A stretch of DNA of 64,000 nt from the NCBI GenBank assembly GCA_016704465.1, contig JADJAD010000009.1, forward strand, positions 62,001 to 126,000, read 5' to 3'. Position numbers and translations under genes: made by a program. Below are positions 33,717 to 41,741 of the stretch, one piece after another (position 1 is the stretch's first letter; the number at the start of each line of letters is the position of its first letter). This DNA comes from Gemmatimonadota bacterium. GTDB taxonomy: Bacteria > Gemmatimonadota > Gemmatimonadetes > Gemmatimonadales > Gemmatimonadaceae. Below the pieces are notes generated by a model. That model saw only the letters and a program-made list of their open reading frames with translations. It searched no databases and was not told the DNA's origin.

Positions 33717-34100
33717 TCAGTTACTCTTGCCGCGCGGCATGCGCTCGCGCACCGCGGCCAGGTTCTTGTCGTAGGTCGCCTGCTGCTCTGCCGTCAGGAT
33801 GGTCCGGATCTCGTCCTGCTGTTTCGTGTTGAGCTCACGGCGCTTGGTCATCTCCTCGGGCGAGGGGCGCACTCCCGGCGTCATGGCGGGCATTTCCTTC
33901 GCGTACTTGGCCTGGATGGCCTCGAGCTTGGTCTGCTGCGCAGCATCCAGCGTGATGCCGGTGAGGAGCATCTCCATCATGCGACCAGCGCCGCCCCGCA
34001 TCCCACCTTGCGGCGGTCCACCCGCCTGCGCCTGTGCTGCCGGGGCGGCGATGGCGAGCACGACCACCGCGACGGCCAGGGACATCCACGAACGATTCAC
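33717..34100 (-). CDS. Secreted Spy/CpxP-like LTXXQ-repeat protein
   Basis: Small periplasmic protein of about 127 aa. The start is the GTG at 34100, preceded by a perfect AGGAGG four bases away; it opens a signal peptide (WMSLAVAVVVLAIAAPAAQAQ). The mature part is a charged, all-helical protein with ITLDAAQQTKLEAIQAKY and ILTAEQQATYDKNLA, the LTxxQ pattern of Spy/CpxP-type chaperones and metal-stress sensors. A Gly/Met-rich stretch (GGMRGGAGRMMEML) precedes the first helix. It stands alone, with no adjacent two-component system, and its role is inferred from the fold only. Confidence 0.78.
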   Translation of the reverse strand: MNRSWMSLAVAVVVLAIAAPAAQAQAGGPPQGGMRGGAGRMMEMLLTGITLDAAQQTKLEAIQAKYAKEMPAMTPGVRPSPEEMTKRRELNTKQQDEIRTILTAEQQATYDKNLAAVRERMPRGKSN

Positions 34101-34250
34101 AAATCCTCCTCGGACAGATGGGGGAACCGGCACCTGCGCGCAGTCGCGCTCGGGTGCCAACCACAAGTCAGCTACGCACACGCCGACATCGCCGTGCGAT
34201 CGCACACCGAATCCAGCGTGACCCGTTGGACGTCGGCACTCCGTGGTGCG

Positions 34251-35324
34251 TTAAGGCTGTGACGGGGGCAACGCCGAGTACGTCCGCTGCCAGTGCTCGA
34301 CCTTGGTCAGGACGTCGTCCACGGTGATCAGGGGCATGCGCCCCGGACGGTTCTCCATGCTGACCGGATAGTCCTCTCCCGCATCACCATAGGCGTCGAT
34401 GAGCAGGTCGTGGTACGCGCGGTACGGCCCAGTCCGACGCGGATTGGTGTAACCGACCAGCGAGATCACCGGACGCTCGAGGGCGACCGCGATGTGCAGC
34501 GGTCCGGTATCGGGGGCCAGCACGAGCGCCGATCCGTCGAGGATCGACACGAGATTGCGCAGGCCACTGCCTAGCGCCGACATGGGACGGTGTCGTGCCT
34601 TCTCCATGATGACGGCTTCGGCGGCCAGTTCTCGCGTCGATCGCCCGCCGACGAGGACGGGTTGCAGGCCGAAGTCGGTGTAGAGGGCGTCGACGACCTG
34701 GGCCCATCGTTCGGGGAGCCAGTCCTTCTCGGCCTTGCTGGTGGCGATCACGATCGCGGCCGTTGGGCGATCGATCGACGCGAAGAATTCGCGCTGCCAC
34801 TCGCGCTCCTGCTCGGTGGGACCCACGTGCCACTCGACCGGCTCATGCGGAACGCCCAGGGCCTGCAGGAACTCGAAGTACTGGTCCTGCACGTGCTGCC
34901 CAACCGGGTGTGGCGGAATGCGGTGGGTGGTGAAGAGCCAGTTGAGGTCGCGCGCGCGCGCCTTGTCGAATCCCAGCTTGATCGGCGAGCGGGTGAAAGA
35001 GGTGACGATGCCGGCCTTGAAGTACACCTGCAGGTTCAGCACGACGTCGAACGGGCGCTGCGCCAGCTCCCGCTTCACGTCGGTGAAGGCCCTTCGCCCC
35101 TTGTGCCGCTCGAAGAGGACGATCTCGTCCACGTGCCGATGTCCGCGCACGAGCGACGCGGGGCCGGGTTGCAGCACCCAGGTGATGTGCGCATCCGCCT
35201 GTCGGCGCTTGATGGCATTGATCACCGGGAGCACGTGCACGGCGTCGCCCACGGCGCTCATCATGACGATGCCGACGCGACCGAGTGGCGTCCCGGTGAG
35301 GGCGGTGCCGGGCGATGCACTCAT
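34251..35324 (-). CDS. Glycosyltransferase family 9 (heptosyltransferase-like)
   Basis: Cytosolic, membrane-associated sugar transferase of GT-B fold, 357 aa. The N-terminus GRVGIVMMSAVGDAVHVLPV and the C-terminal LVGGRSTRELAAEAV, LAPDTGPLHIAVALERPVIS and GYTNPRRTGPY match family 9 (ADP-heptose:LPS heptosyltransferase), including the conserved Asp-Thr-Gly-Pro-x-His nucleotide-sugar site. It probably adds a heptose to the lipopolysaccharide inner core. Its ATG overlaps the stop of the LPS-kinase gene by four bases, consistent with a joint role in core assembly. No heptose biosynthesis genes are in the window. Confidence 0.9.
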   Translation of the reverse strand: MSASPGTALTGTPLGRVGIVMMSAVGDAVHVLPVINAIKRRQADAHITWVLQPGPASLVRGHRHVDEIVLFERHKGRRAFTDVKRELAQRPFDVVLNLQVYFKAGIVTSFTRSPIKLGFDKARARDLNWLFTTHRIPPHPVGQHVQDQYFEFLQALGVPHEPVEWHVGPTEQEREWQREFFASIDRPTAAIVIATSKAEKDWLPERWAQVVDALYTDFGLQPVLVGGRSTRELAAEAVIMEKARHRPMSALGSGLRNLVSILDGSALVLAPDTGPLHIAVALERPVISLVGYTNPRRTGPYRAYHDLLIDAYGDAGEDYPVSMENRPGRMPLITVDDVLTKVEHWQRTYSALPPSQP

Positions 35325-36127
35325 GGCATGTACGCTTCCATGGCCAGGGCGCGATGCGCCGCATGGACGGCCTCATCCTGCACCAGGCGCTCCCGTATCG
35401 CCGTCATGACGCGGTCGGGGAAGGCGGTGCCGGCGGCGCGGCACCACTTGGTGACCGAGCGCGCGAGGCGGCCGTAGTTAGCATCGCGCAGGTTCGGGTC
35501 GCCCGGCGGGACGAAGCGCACCCGATCAACGTCGAGCACCGCCGGGTGCAACTCGCCGGCATCGTCGGGGACCAGCAGGATGTTCTTCACGTTGAGGTCG
35601 GGGTGCCAGGCGCCGGCTTGCGTGAGCGCCCCGAGCAGCGCGGCGACCGGCGCCACCAGCAGCTCATGATCGTCGGCGCCGGGGGGCGTCTGCAGCGCCG
35701 CGCCGAGGTCTGCCCCGGGGAGCTCCACCGTCATCACGTCCACGCGCCGCAGCAGCGGGCCGGCGCGATACACAGCATAGGCGACCACCGGAGGGGTCGG
35801 CACGCCGGCTCGCGACAGGATGAGCGAGGTCGCCAGCTCCCCGGGCGCACGCGTGGGCGGCAGGAAGAGGTCGCGAAGGACTGGGGCGAGCATCCCGCCG
35901 TGGTGGGCGTGGCGCACGACCACCGTCGGGCCGTCGAGGGGAAGGGGGGCGGCGTAGACCGGCAGGCGTCCTTGCATCTGACGGGCGCGCGGGTGTGCAC
36001 GCGCCCACGCATACAGCGTGCCCGAGGCCAGTGCCTCGCGCACCCCCTCGGCGAGCTTCTGGTGGACGACGATGTCGCCCCCCGCGCCCTCCAGCCGCTC
36101 GTATCCCTGCGGGACGGGGCGGGTCAC
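35321..36127 (-). CDS. Lipopolysaccharide (Kdo/WaaP-type) kinase family protein
   Basis: Eukaryotic-like kinase fold, 268 aa, of the family containing KdkA and WaaP, which phosphorylate Kdo or heptose in the LPS core. Landmarks are the Gly/Val-rich nucleotide loop near the N-terminus, VVVRHAHHGGMLAPVLRDLF, the catalytic loop HPDLNVKNILL and the metal-binding DVDR. The start is the GTG at 36127, whose bases overlap the TGA of the cyclase gene upstream (GTGA). It is followed by the family 9 glycosyltransferase, so both may modify the same inner core. Membrane segments are absent, as expected for this cytosolic family. Confidence 0.85.
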   Translation of the reverse strand: MTRPVPQGYERLEGAGGDIVVHQKLAEGVREALASGTLYAWARAHPRARQMQGRLPVYAAPLPLDGPTVVVRHAHHGGMLAPVLRDLFLPPTRAPGELATSLILSRAGVPTPPVVAYAVYRAGPLLRRVDVMTVELPGADLGAALQTPPGADDHELLVAPVAALLGALTQAGAWHPDLNVKNILLVPDDAGELHPAVLDVDRVRFVPPGDPNLRDANYGRLARSVTKWCRAAGTAFPDRVMTAIRERLVQDEAVHAAHRALAMEAYMP

Positions 36128-37725
36128 CGGAGCGCCCGGAACACCGGGACCGGTGCCGCCTTGCCGCGCAGCGTCAGCGGTGCGCGATCGCCTAACGCGT
36201 GCTCGCGCGTGAAGGCATCGCGCATGCTCGTGGAAAGCAGGATCTCGCCCCCTTCGGCCCACGCGCACAGCCGGCTCGCCGTGTTGACCGTATCCCCGAT
36301 GATCGTGTATTCCAGGCGCCGCTCCGAGCCCAGGTAGCCGGCAAACGCCTCGCCGTAGCTCAGGCCGATGCCGACCAGGATCTCCGGACGCTGCTCTCGA
36401 CGCCACCGCTCGTTGAGCACGTCGACGGCCCGCAGCATGTCCCGTGCGGCCTCCACGGCGCGGTCGGCGTCGTCGGGGGCGCTGATCGGCGCTCCCCACT
36501 GCGCCATCACGGCGTCGCCGATGAACTTGTCGAGCGTCCCGCCATGGCGGAACACGACCTCGACCATCTCGGAGAAGTATTCCGTGAGGAAGCGCGCGGT
36601 CGCATCGGGCGCCATGCGCGCGGCCAGTTCGGTGAAGCCGCGGATGTCGGCGAAGAGCACGGCGACGGTGCGGCGCTCTCCCCCCAACCCGAGCGCCTCG
36701 GGGGCGGCGGCGATGCGCGCGGCGAGATTGGGGGTGAAGAAGCGCTCGAAGTTGTCGCGGATGCGCGCCTCCTGCCGGATGCGCTCCGCCGAGCGGATGT
36801 TGTCCAGCGCAACGGCCCCGATCCCGGCGAACGACACGAGGAAATCCAGGTCCTCGTCGCTCACCCGCGCTCGCGGCGTGAGGCTGTCGACGTACAGCAC
36901 CCCGAGCACGCGCCCCTCGCTGGCGATGAGCGGGGCGCAAGCGGCGTTGCGTACCGGTACCGTCCCCCCCTCGCTCGGCGTGCTGCGCGACCCATCCGAA
37001 AGGACCGCGACTTTCCGGGCGATCACGGTGCTGGCCAGCGTGGGCGAGATCGTGATCGGGAGGTCTTCGCCGGCGCGCGTCCGGGCGATGCGCGGTACGA
37101 GTTCCTGCGTATCGTCGAGCAGCAGGATGGAGACGTGTCCCACGTCGAGAAGACGAAAGGTGAACAGCACCATCTTCTCCATCAGCGAATCCACATCTGC
37201 AGTGCGCGTCAGCGCCTTCGAGATCTCCAGCAGCAGCGTCAACTTGAGCCGGTCGCGTTCGGCTGGAGGGACCGAGGCACGCCCCTCGTCGATCGCCATC
37301 TGGACCCCGCTCGCGCGCAGCGCCTGCTCGAGGGCCTGGTCGGCGTCGGGGACGGGAATGGAGCGGATGATGGTGGTCCCGGCGCGGGCGACGCGCCGCA
37401 CGCTCTCTGCGCTGGCGTCATCGACCAGCATCGGACTCAACTCGCGCACCTCGAACGGGACCTTCCCGAACATCACCGAGTCGCCGCCGCTCAGGCGTGC
37501 ACTTCCCACCCGTGCCCCCCCGACGAAGGTCCCGTTGCTCGACCCGAGATCGCGCACGCCAACGCCAGTGGCGTCGGCCGTGACCTCGGCGTGACGTCGC
37601 GAGATCGTGGGGTCGAGAACCGGAAGGTCACTGTTGAGCGCCCGCCCGAGGACCAGCGACATCCCCGGGCGCAGCTCGAACTGGATATTTCCGTCGGTAC
37701 TGACGAGTCGATACGTCATCGGCAT
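36124..37725 (-). CDS. FHA-GAF-class III adenylate/guanylate cyclase
   Basis: Multidomain cytosolic signalling enzyme of about 533 aa. An N-terminal FHA phosphopeptide domain (about 1-95) has LVLGRALNSDLPV, ISRRHAEV and DLGSSNGTFVGG. A GAF domain follows (about 170-320), and a class III cyclase catalytic domain occupies about 345-533. The metal aspartates are in LFADIRGFTELA and KFIGDAVMAQWGAP, and the transition-state Asn/Arg in GDTVNTASRL. It should make cAMP or cGMP in response to a phosphoprotein and a small ligand; base specificity cannot be read confidently. The ATG at 37725 (or 37719) starts 29 bases after trpE ends. It overlaps the LPS kinase by four bases. Confidence 0.9.
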   Translation of the reverse strand: MPMTYRLVSTDGNIQFELRPGMSLVLGRALNSDLPVLDPTISRRHAEVTADATGVGVRDLGSSNGTFVGGARVGSARLSGGDSVMFGKVPFEVRELSPMLVDDASAESVRRVARAGTTIIRSIPVPDADQALEQALRASGVQMAIDEGRASVPPAERDRLKLTLLLEISKALTRTADVDSLMEKMVLFTFRLLDVGHVSILLLDDTQELVPRIARTRAGEDLPITISPTLASTVIARKVAVLSDGSRSTPSEGGTVPVRNAACAPLIASEGRVLGVLYVDSLTPRARVSDEDLDFLVSFAGIGAVALDNIRSAERIRQEARIRDNFERFFTPNLAARIAAAPEALGLGGERRTVAVLFADIRGFTELAARMAPDATARFLTEYFSEMVEVVFRHGGTLDKFIGDAVMAQWGAPISAPDDADRAVEAARDMLRAVDVLNERWRREQRPEILVGIGLSYGEAFAGYLGSERRLEYTIIGDTVNTASRLCAWAEGGEILLSTSMRDAFTREHALGDRAPLTLRGKAAPVPVFRALR

Positions 37726-37754
37726 GTGAATATGCCGAGCCTGCCGCCCCGCGC

Positions 37755-39263
37755 CTAGCTCGAGGCGGTACTCGGCGATGTCCCTCCTCCGGCGGCGCGC
37801 GCCCGGCCGATCGCGGTCAGCATGGCGCGCGCCTTGTTCTCGGTCTCCTCCCATTCGGTGGCCGGGACCGAATCGGCCACGATCCCGGCCCCGGCCTGCA
37901 CATTGGCCACACCGCCAGCCACCACGCAGGTCCGGATGGTAATCGCCAGGTCCATGCGGGTATCGCCCGCGCTGATGTATCCCACCGCACCAGCGTACGG
38001 CCCACGACTCTCCGGCTCCAGCTCGTCGATGATCTGCATCGCGCGCACCTTCGGCGCGCCGGTCATGGTGCCGGCGGGAAAGGAGGCCCGAAAGGCGTCC
38101 ATCGCCGACAACCCCTCGCGCAGCCGTCCCTGCACTTCGCTGACGAGGTGCAGGACATGCGAGTAGCGCTCGATCCCCATCAGCTCCGTGACCGCGACGG
38201 TGCCGTACTCCGCGATCCGTCCGACGTCGTTGCGCCCGAGGTCCACGAGCATCACATGCTCGGCGCGCTCCTTCGCATCGGCCGCCAGCTCCTCGGCCAT
38301 GCGCGCGTCCTCCTGCGGGCTCTGTCCCCTGGGACGCGTTCCGGCGATCGGACGCACCGTAACCTGTCCGTTGGCCACGCGGACCAGCAGCTCGGGCGAC
38401 GACCCGACCAGTTCCACGCCGTCCAGGATCAGGTGGTACATGTAGGGCGACGGGTTGAGCACGCGCAGGGCGCGGTACAGCGTGGTCGTGTCGAAATCGA
38501 GCGGGACCTGGATGCGCCGAGCGAGGAGCGCCTGGAAGCAGTCCCCGGCGAAGATGTACTCGCGAATGCGCTCCACGTCGCGTTCGAACGCCTCGCGCGA
38601 GTAGTTCGACGTCCCCTCGGCACGCGGGGCGTCGGGGGGAAAGGTGACGGCGTGCAGCGGCGACGGTTCGCGCAGCCGCTGCTCCAGGGCGTCCAGGACG
38701 CCTAACGCCTCGTCGTACGATGCCCGCAGCGATGCCTCGCCCGTGTCGGCGACGGCGACGAGACGCGCCTGGCCCCGCAGGTTGTCGATGATCACCAACG
38801 AGCGCGTGAAGACGAAACAGGCGTCGGGCGCGTCGATCGTGCGCCGGGGCGCGTTGGGGAGGTGCTCGATCGCCCGGACCACGTCGTAGGAGAAGTAGCC
38901 CACCGCCCCGCCCCAGAACTCGCCCAGCTCTGGGACCGGCGCCGGGCGCATGGCGACGAGCCGCGCCTGCAGGTCGCCGATCGGATCGTCGACGTCGTGC
39001 GCCCCGTGCCACCCGACAGACGCCGTCCACTCCTCGATGGTCTGTCCCGTCAGGCGCCACGCCGCGCGAGGTTCGGTGCCAATGAACGTGTAGCGCGACC
39101 AGGTCTCGCCGCCGGCGGGTGCGGACTCCAGCAGGAAGGCGAACGGGCCGCGTCGCAGCTTGGCGAAGGCGGACACCGGGGTGTCGGTATCGAGCAGGAT
39201 GTCGCGCCAGACCGGGACCAGCGTGCCGGTGGTCGCGCGCCGTTCAAAATCAGCGAAGCTCAC
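37755..39263 (-). CDS. trpE: Anthranilate synthase component I
   Basis: Chorismate-using subunit of anthranilate synthase, 502 aa. The start is the GTG at 39263, opening VSFADFERRATTGTLVPVWRD; an in-frame extension upstream has no support. The tryptophan-binding LLES (in FAFLLESAPAGGETWSRYTF) and the chorismate core with PIAGTRPRGQSP, DLGRNDVGRIA, FPAGTMTGAPK and VQAGAGIVADS are present. The LLES motif favours TrpE over PabB. TrpG is not adjacent, so the amidotransferase must be encoded elsewhere. The downstream neighbours (cyclase, LPS kinase, glycosyltransferase) are unrelated to tryptophan, and no trp attenuator is visible ahead of the GTG. Confidence 0.88.
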   Translation of the reverse strand: MSFADFERRATTGTLVPVWRDILLDTDTPVSAFAKLRRGPFAFLLESAPAGGETWSRYTFIGTEPRAAWRLTGQTIEEWTASVGWHGAHDVDDPIGDLQARLVAMRPAPVPELGEFWGGAVGYFSYDVVRAIEHLPNAPRRTIDAPDACFVFTRSLVIIDNLRGQARLVAVADTGEASLRASYDEALGVLDALEQRLREPSPLHAVTFPPDAPRAEGTSNYSREAFERDVERIREYIFAGDCFQALLARRIQVPLDFDTTTLYRALRVLNPSPYMYHLILDGVELVGSSPELLVRVANGQVTVRPIAGTRPRGQSPQEDARMAEELAADAKERAEHVMLVDLGRNDVGRIAEYGTVAVTELMGIERYSHVLHLVSEVQGRLREGLSAMDAFRASFPAGTMTGAPKVRAMQIIDELEPESRGPYAGAVGYISAGDTRMDLAITIRTCVVAGGVANVQAGAGIVADSVPATEWEETENKARAMLTAIGRARAAGGGTSPSTASS

Positions 39264-39389
39264 GGAAGGTGCCCGGCGGGTGTGCGAGGGAGCGGGAAGG
39301 GGGTACGAGTGGGGCGATGGCAAGGATAACCTCCGGCGACGGGGCGAGCGGCCGGGCTCGCCGTCGGGGATCGATGCCAACGTCTCGGG

Positions 39390-39419
39390 TTGCTGTCACT
39401 TCGCGCCAACGCCGATATT
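39390..39419 (+). promoter_or_regulatory. Candidate promoter of the barrel gene, near-leaderless
   Basis: TTGCTG (39390-39395) and GATATT (39414-39419) are 18 bases apart. The ATG of the barrel gene is at 39428, nine bases after the -10, so the transcript would have almost no 5' leader, as for arsR. No ribosome site precedes the ATG, which agrees with leaderless initiation. Confidence 0.4.
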
Positions 39420-39427
39420 CGCACATC

Positions 39428-41593
39428 ATGCTTTCCGTGCCTGCCTGCTTGCGCCTGGCGATGACTGCCGCGCTGGTCTCCGCGATCGCTGCCGCCCCGC
39501 GTCCCGCCATCGCCCAGCGCGCGTGGAACGACTCCACTTCGCGTGGGCTGGTCCAGCGTGCCACCGATCGCCGCGCCCGCCAGCTGGCGGATTCGGGGCT
39601 GGTCGACTACTCGGCGCAGGCCCACGGCTACCTGACCTTCCTGGGCCAGCTGGGCGACGGCTTTCCCCTGCCACCCAAGGTCATCAAGGCGGACGAACTC
39701 GCGCTGGAAGTCTACTGGCGCGCGCCAAACTACAGCAAGCAGTGGATCCTTGGCCGTCGGGATACGCTGCTCCTGCCCACCGACATCAACTACCATCGCG
39801 ATCACCTGGGCATCGTCCAGAACAACTTTCCCGACATCATCCGGCTGGGCGATGGCGACGAAGTGCAGGATGTCGCCCACCCGCTCTCGGCGCGCGGCCT
39901 CGCGACCTACGAGTACCAGCTCAGCGACTCGTTGCGCATGGAGATTCCGGGGCGCACGATCGACGTGTACGAGGTGAAGATCCGCCCGACGGACGACCGC
40001 ATCGCCGCCGCGGTGGGCGCAGTCTACATCGCGAAGGACGACGGCCAGGTGGTGCGCATGGCCTTCTCCTTCACGCGCAGCGCGCTCAAGGACAAGCAGC
40101 TCGAGGACGTGTCGATCGTCATCGAGAACTCGCTCATCGAGGGGCGCTTCTGGCTGCCGCGACGACAGGAGATCGAGATCCGTCGGACAGGGAGCTGGAT
40201 GGACTTTCCCGCCCGAGGAATCATCCGCGGACGGTGGGAAATTCGCGGTTACAAGGTCAACCAGGGCTCGACGATCGCCCTCACGCCGGGGCCCGAGATT
40301 CTCTACGCCCCGCCGCAACGCCGCGCGCAGTTCCGGTGGCCGGAGGGGTCGATCATGGCCGGCATCCCGGACGACATCGAGGTTGCGTCCGATGCCGACG
40401 TCCGGCAGGTGCAAGAAGAGGCGCGCCGGCTGGTGCGTGCCCAGGCGCTGCAGCGCTCGCGTGCCACGCTTCCGTCGGTGCGCGCCATCTCCGACCTGCT
40501 GCGCGTGAACCGCGCCGAGGGACTCGCTGTCGGCGGCGGCATCCGGCGCCGCATCGGCGCCGGCCTCGACGCCGGACTGCTGGCGAGGTGGGGATTCGCC
40601 GATCATGAACCCAAGGCCACGCTCTCGCTCGGCTGGGAGCGTGCCGATGGCGTCGCGTTCCGCGTCCGCACCTTTCGGGAGTACCGCGAGGCCGCCGACG
40701 AGGCCGAAACATCTCGCCTGCGAAACAGCATTGCGGCGCAGGAGTTCGGAAGTGACTACACGCAACCGTTTGATACGCGTGGCGTGGCGGCGAACCTCCA
40801 GCTTGGCCTGCATGGCGGACTTCGTTGGCAGGTCGATGGCGGATACGAGTGGCACGATGGACTCGGCGTGGCGGCGCGCCCGTCGTCGGGCCGGTACGCG
40901 CCCACGCTGGCCGCGTTCCGCGGGAAGGGCACGCGGCTCTCGGTCGGCGTCGAGCGTCCGGCGGGCGGCTGGTGGTGGGGAAGCACCATGCGCGCGCGCG
41001 GCGAGCTCAGGGTCGGGCACCTTGGCGCCTGGAATCGAGCGGGCGCTGGGAGCGCGGCGGAGGCCCCAGGAAGCTTCGTGCGCGTCTTCGGCTCGGCAGA
41101 GGTCCTGCGCAGCGTTGGTCGGGCGCAGCTGCAGCTCCGCCTTGCCGGAGGGGCGATGGACGCGCAGGGAGGGACGGCGCCGCAGCTGCTCCTGTTTGCC
41201 GGCGGCCCCTTCAGCGCCCCCGGGTACGACTTCCACGCCTTCCGAAGTCGCGCGCTGCTTGCCCCCCACGTCGAATGGCAGTTCCCCGTCCCCTTTGTCG
41301 GCGTGCCGCTCGGGCGCTGGGGACGCATTCCGGCAGAGGCGCGGCTCGCCCCGTACTTGCACGCGGTGTACTCCTCGACGGGGGCGGCAGGGACCCGTCG
41401 GGCCAACGGCTCGACATCCGGGTTCGCGCCTCCGGTCGTCGGGTCGCGGTACCGGGCGGGATGGTATCCCTCGGTGGGTGTCGGCGTGCTGTCCCTCTTC
41501 GACCTCGTGCGCATCGACCTCGCGCGTGGGCTGCGAGACGGTCGATGGACCTTCGGACTCGACGTCAGTCGCGATTTCTGGTCGATCCTGTAG
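39428..41593 (+). CDS. Outer-membrane surface-antigen-like beta-barrel protein
   Basis: Large exported protein of about 721 aa. The ATG at 39428 begins a signal peptide (LRLAMTAALVSAIAAAPRPAIAQ). Residues about 30-300 are a mixed soluble domain with the segments HGYLTFLGQLGDGFPLPPKV and YHRDHLGIVQNNFPD. The C-terminal 350 residues alternate aromatic and polar strands, ending in the barrel signature GLDVSRDFWSIL with a hydrophobic C-terminus suited to BamA insertion. GPFSAPGYDFHAFRS resembles the conserved loop of Omp85-type surface antigens. I cannot see POTRA domains, so it is not a clear BamA or TamA. It is divergent from trpE, and function is unknown. Confidence 0.75.
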   Translation: MLSVPACLRLAMTAALVSAIAAAPRPAIAQRAWNDSTSRGLVQRATDRRARQLADSGLVDYSAQAHGYLTFLGQLGDGFPLPPKVIKADELALEVYWRAPNYSKQWILGRRDTLLLPTDINYHRDHLGIVQNNFPDIIRLGDGDEVQDVAHPLSARGLATYEYQLSDSLRMEIPGRTIDVYEVKIRPTDDRIAAAVGAVYIAKDDGQVVRMAFSFTRSALKDKQLEDVSIVIENSLIEGRFWLPRRQEIEIRRTGSWMDFPARGIIRGRWEIRGYKVNQGSTIALTPGPEILYAPPQRRAQFRWPEGSIMAGIPDDIEVASDADVRQVQEEARRLVRAQALQRSRATLPSVRAISDLLRVNRAEGLAVGGGIRRRIGAGLDAGLLARWGFADHEPKATLSLGWERADGVAFRVRTFREYREAADEAETSRLRNSIAAQEFGSDYTQPFDTRGVAANLQLGLHGGLRWQVDGGYEWHDGLGVAARPSSGRYAPTLAAFRGKGTRLSVGVERPAGGWWWGSTMRARGELRVGHLGAWNRAGAGSAAEAPGSFVRVFGSAEVLRSVGRAQLQLRLAGGAMDAQGGTAPQLLLFAGGPFSAPGYDFHAFRSRALLAPHVEWQFPVPFVGVPLGRWGRIPAEARLAPYLHAVYSSTGAAGTRRANGSTSGFAPPVVGSRYRAGWYPSVGVGVLSLFDLVRIDLARGLRDGRWTFGLDVSRDFWSIL

Positions 41594-41741
41594 GCGAGGG
41601 CAGCTGCGACGCGTGCGTCACCCGGTCGATACTTCCATTGCGGCGGTGACGCGGCGCCCGGGGTGACGTTTCCGTCGTCACATCAGTCTCCCGCGCAGCA
41701 GTCCCCCGCTCGTTCCGACCCCGGTAGGAGTCCACCGCACG

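Noticed and set aside
37755..39263. PabB (aminodeoxychorismate synthase) instead of TrpE
   Set aside because: The tryptophan-binding LLES motif and the N-terminal VSFADFERRA opening match TrpE, so PabB is unlikely although not formally excluded.
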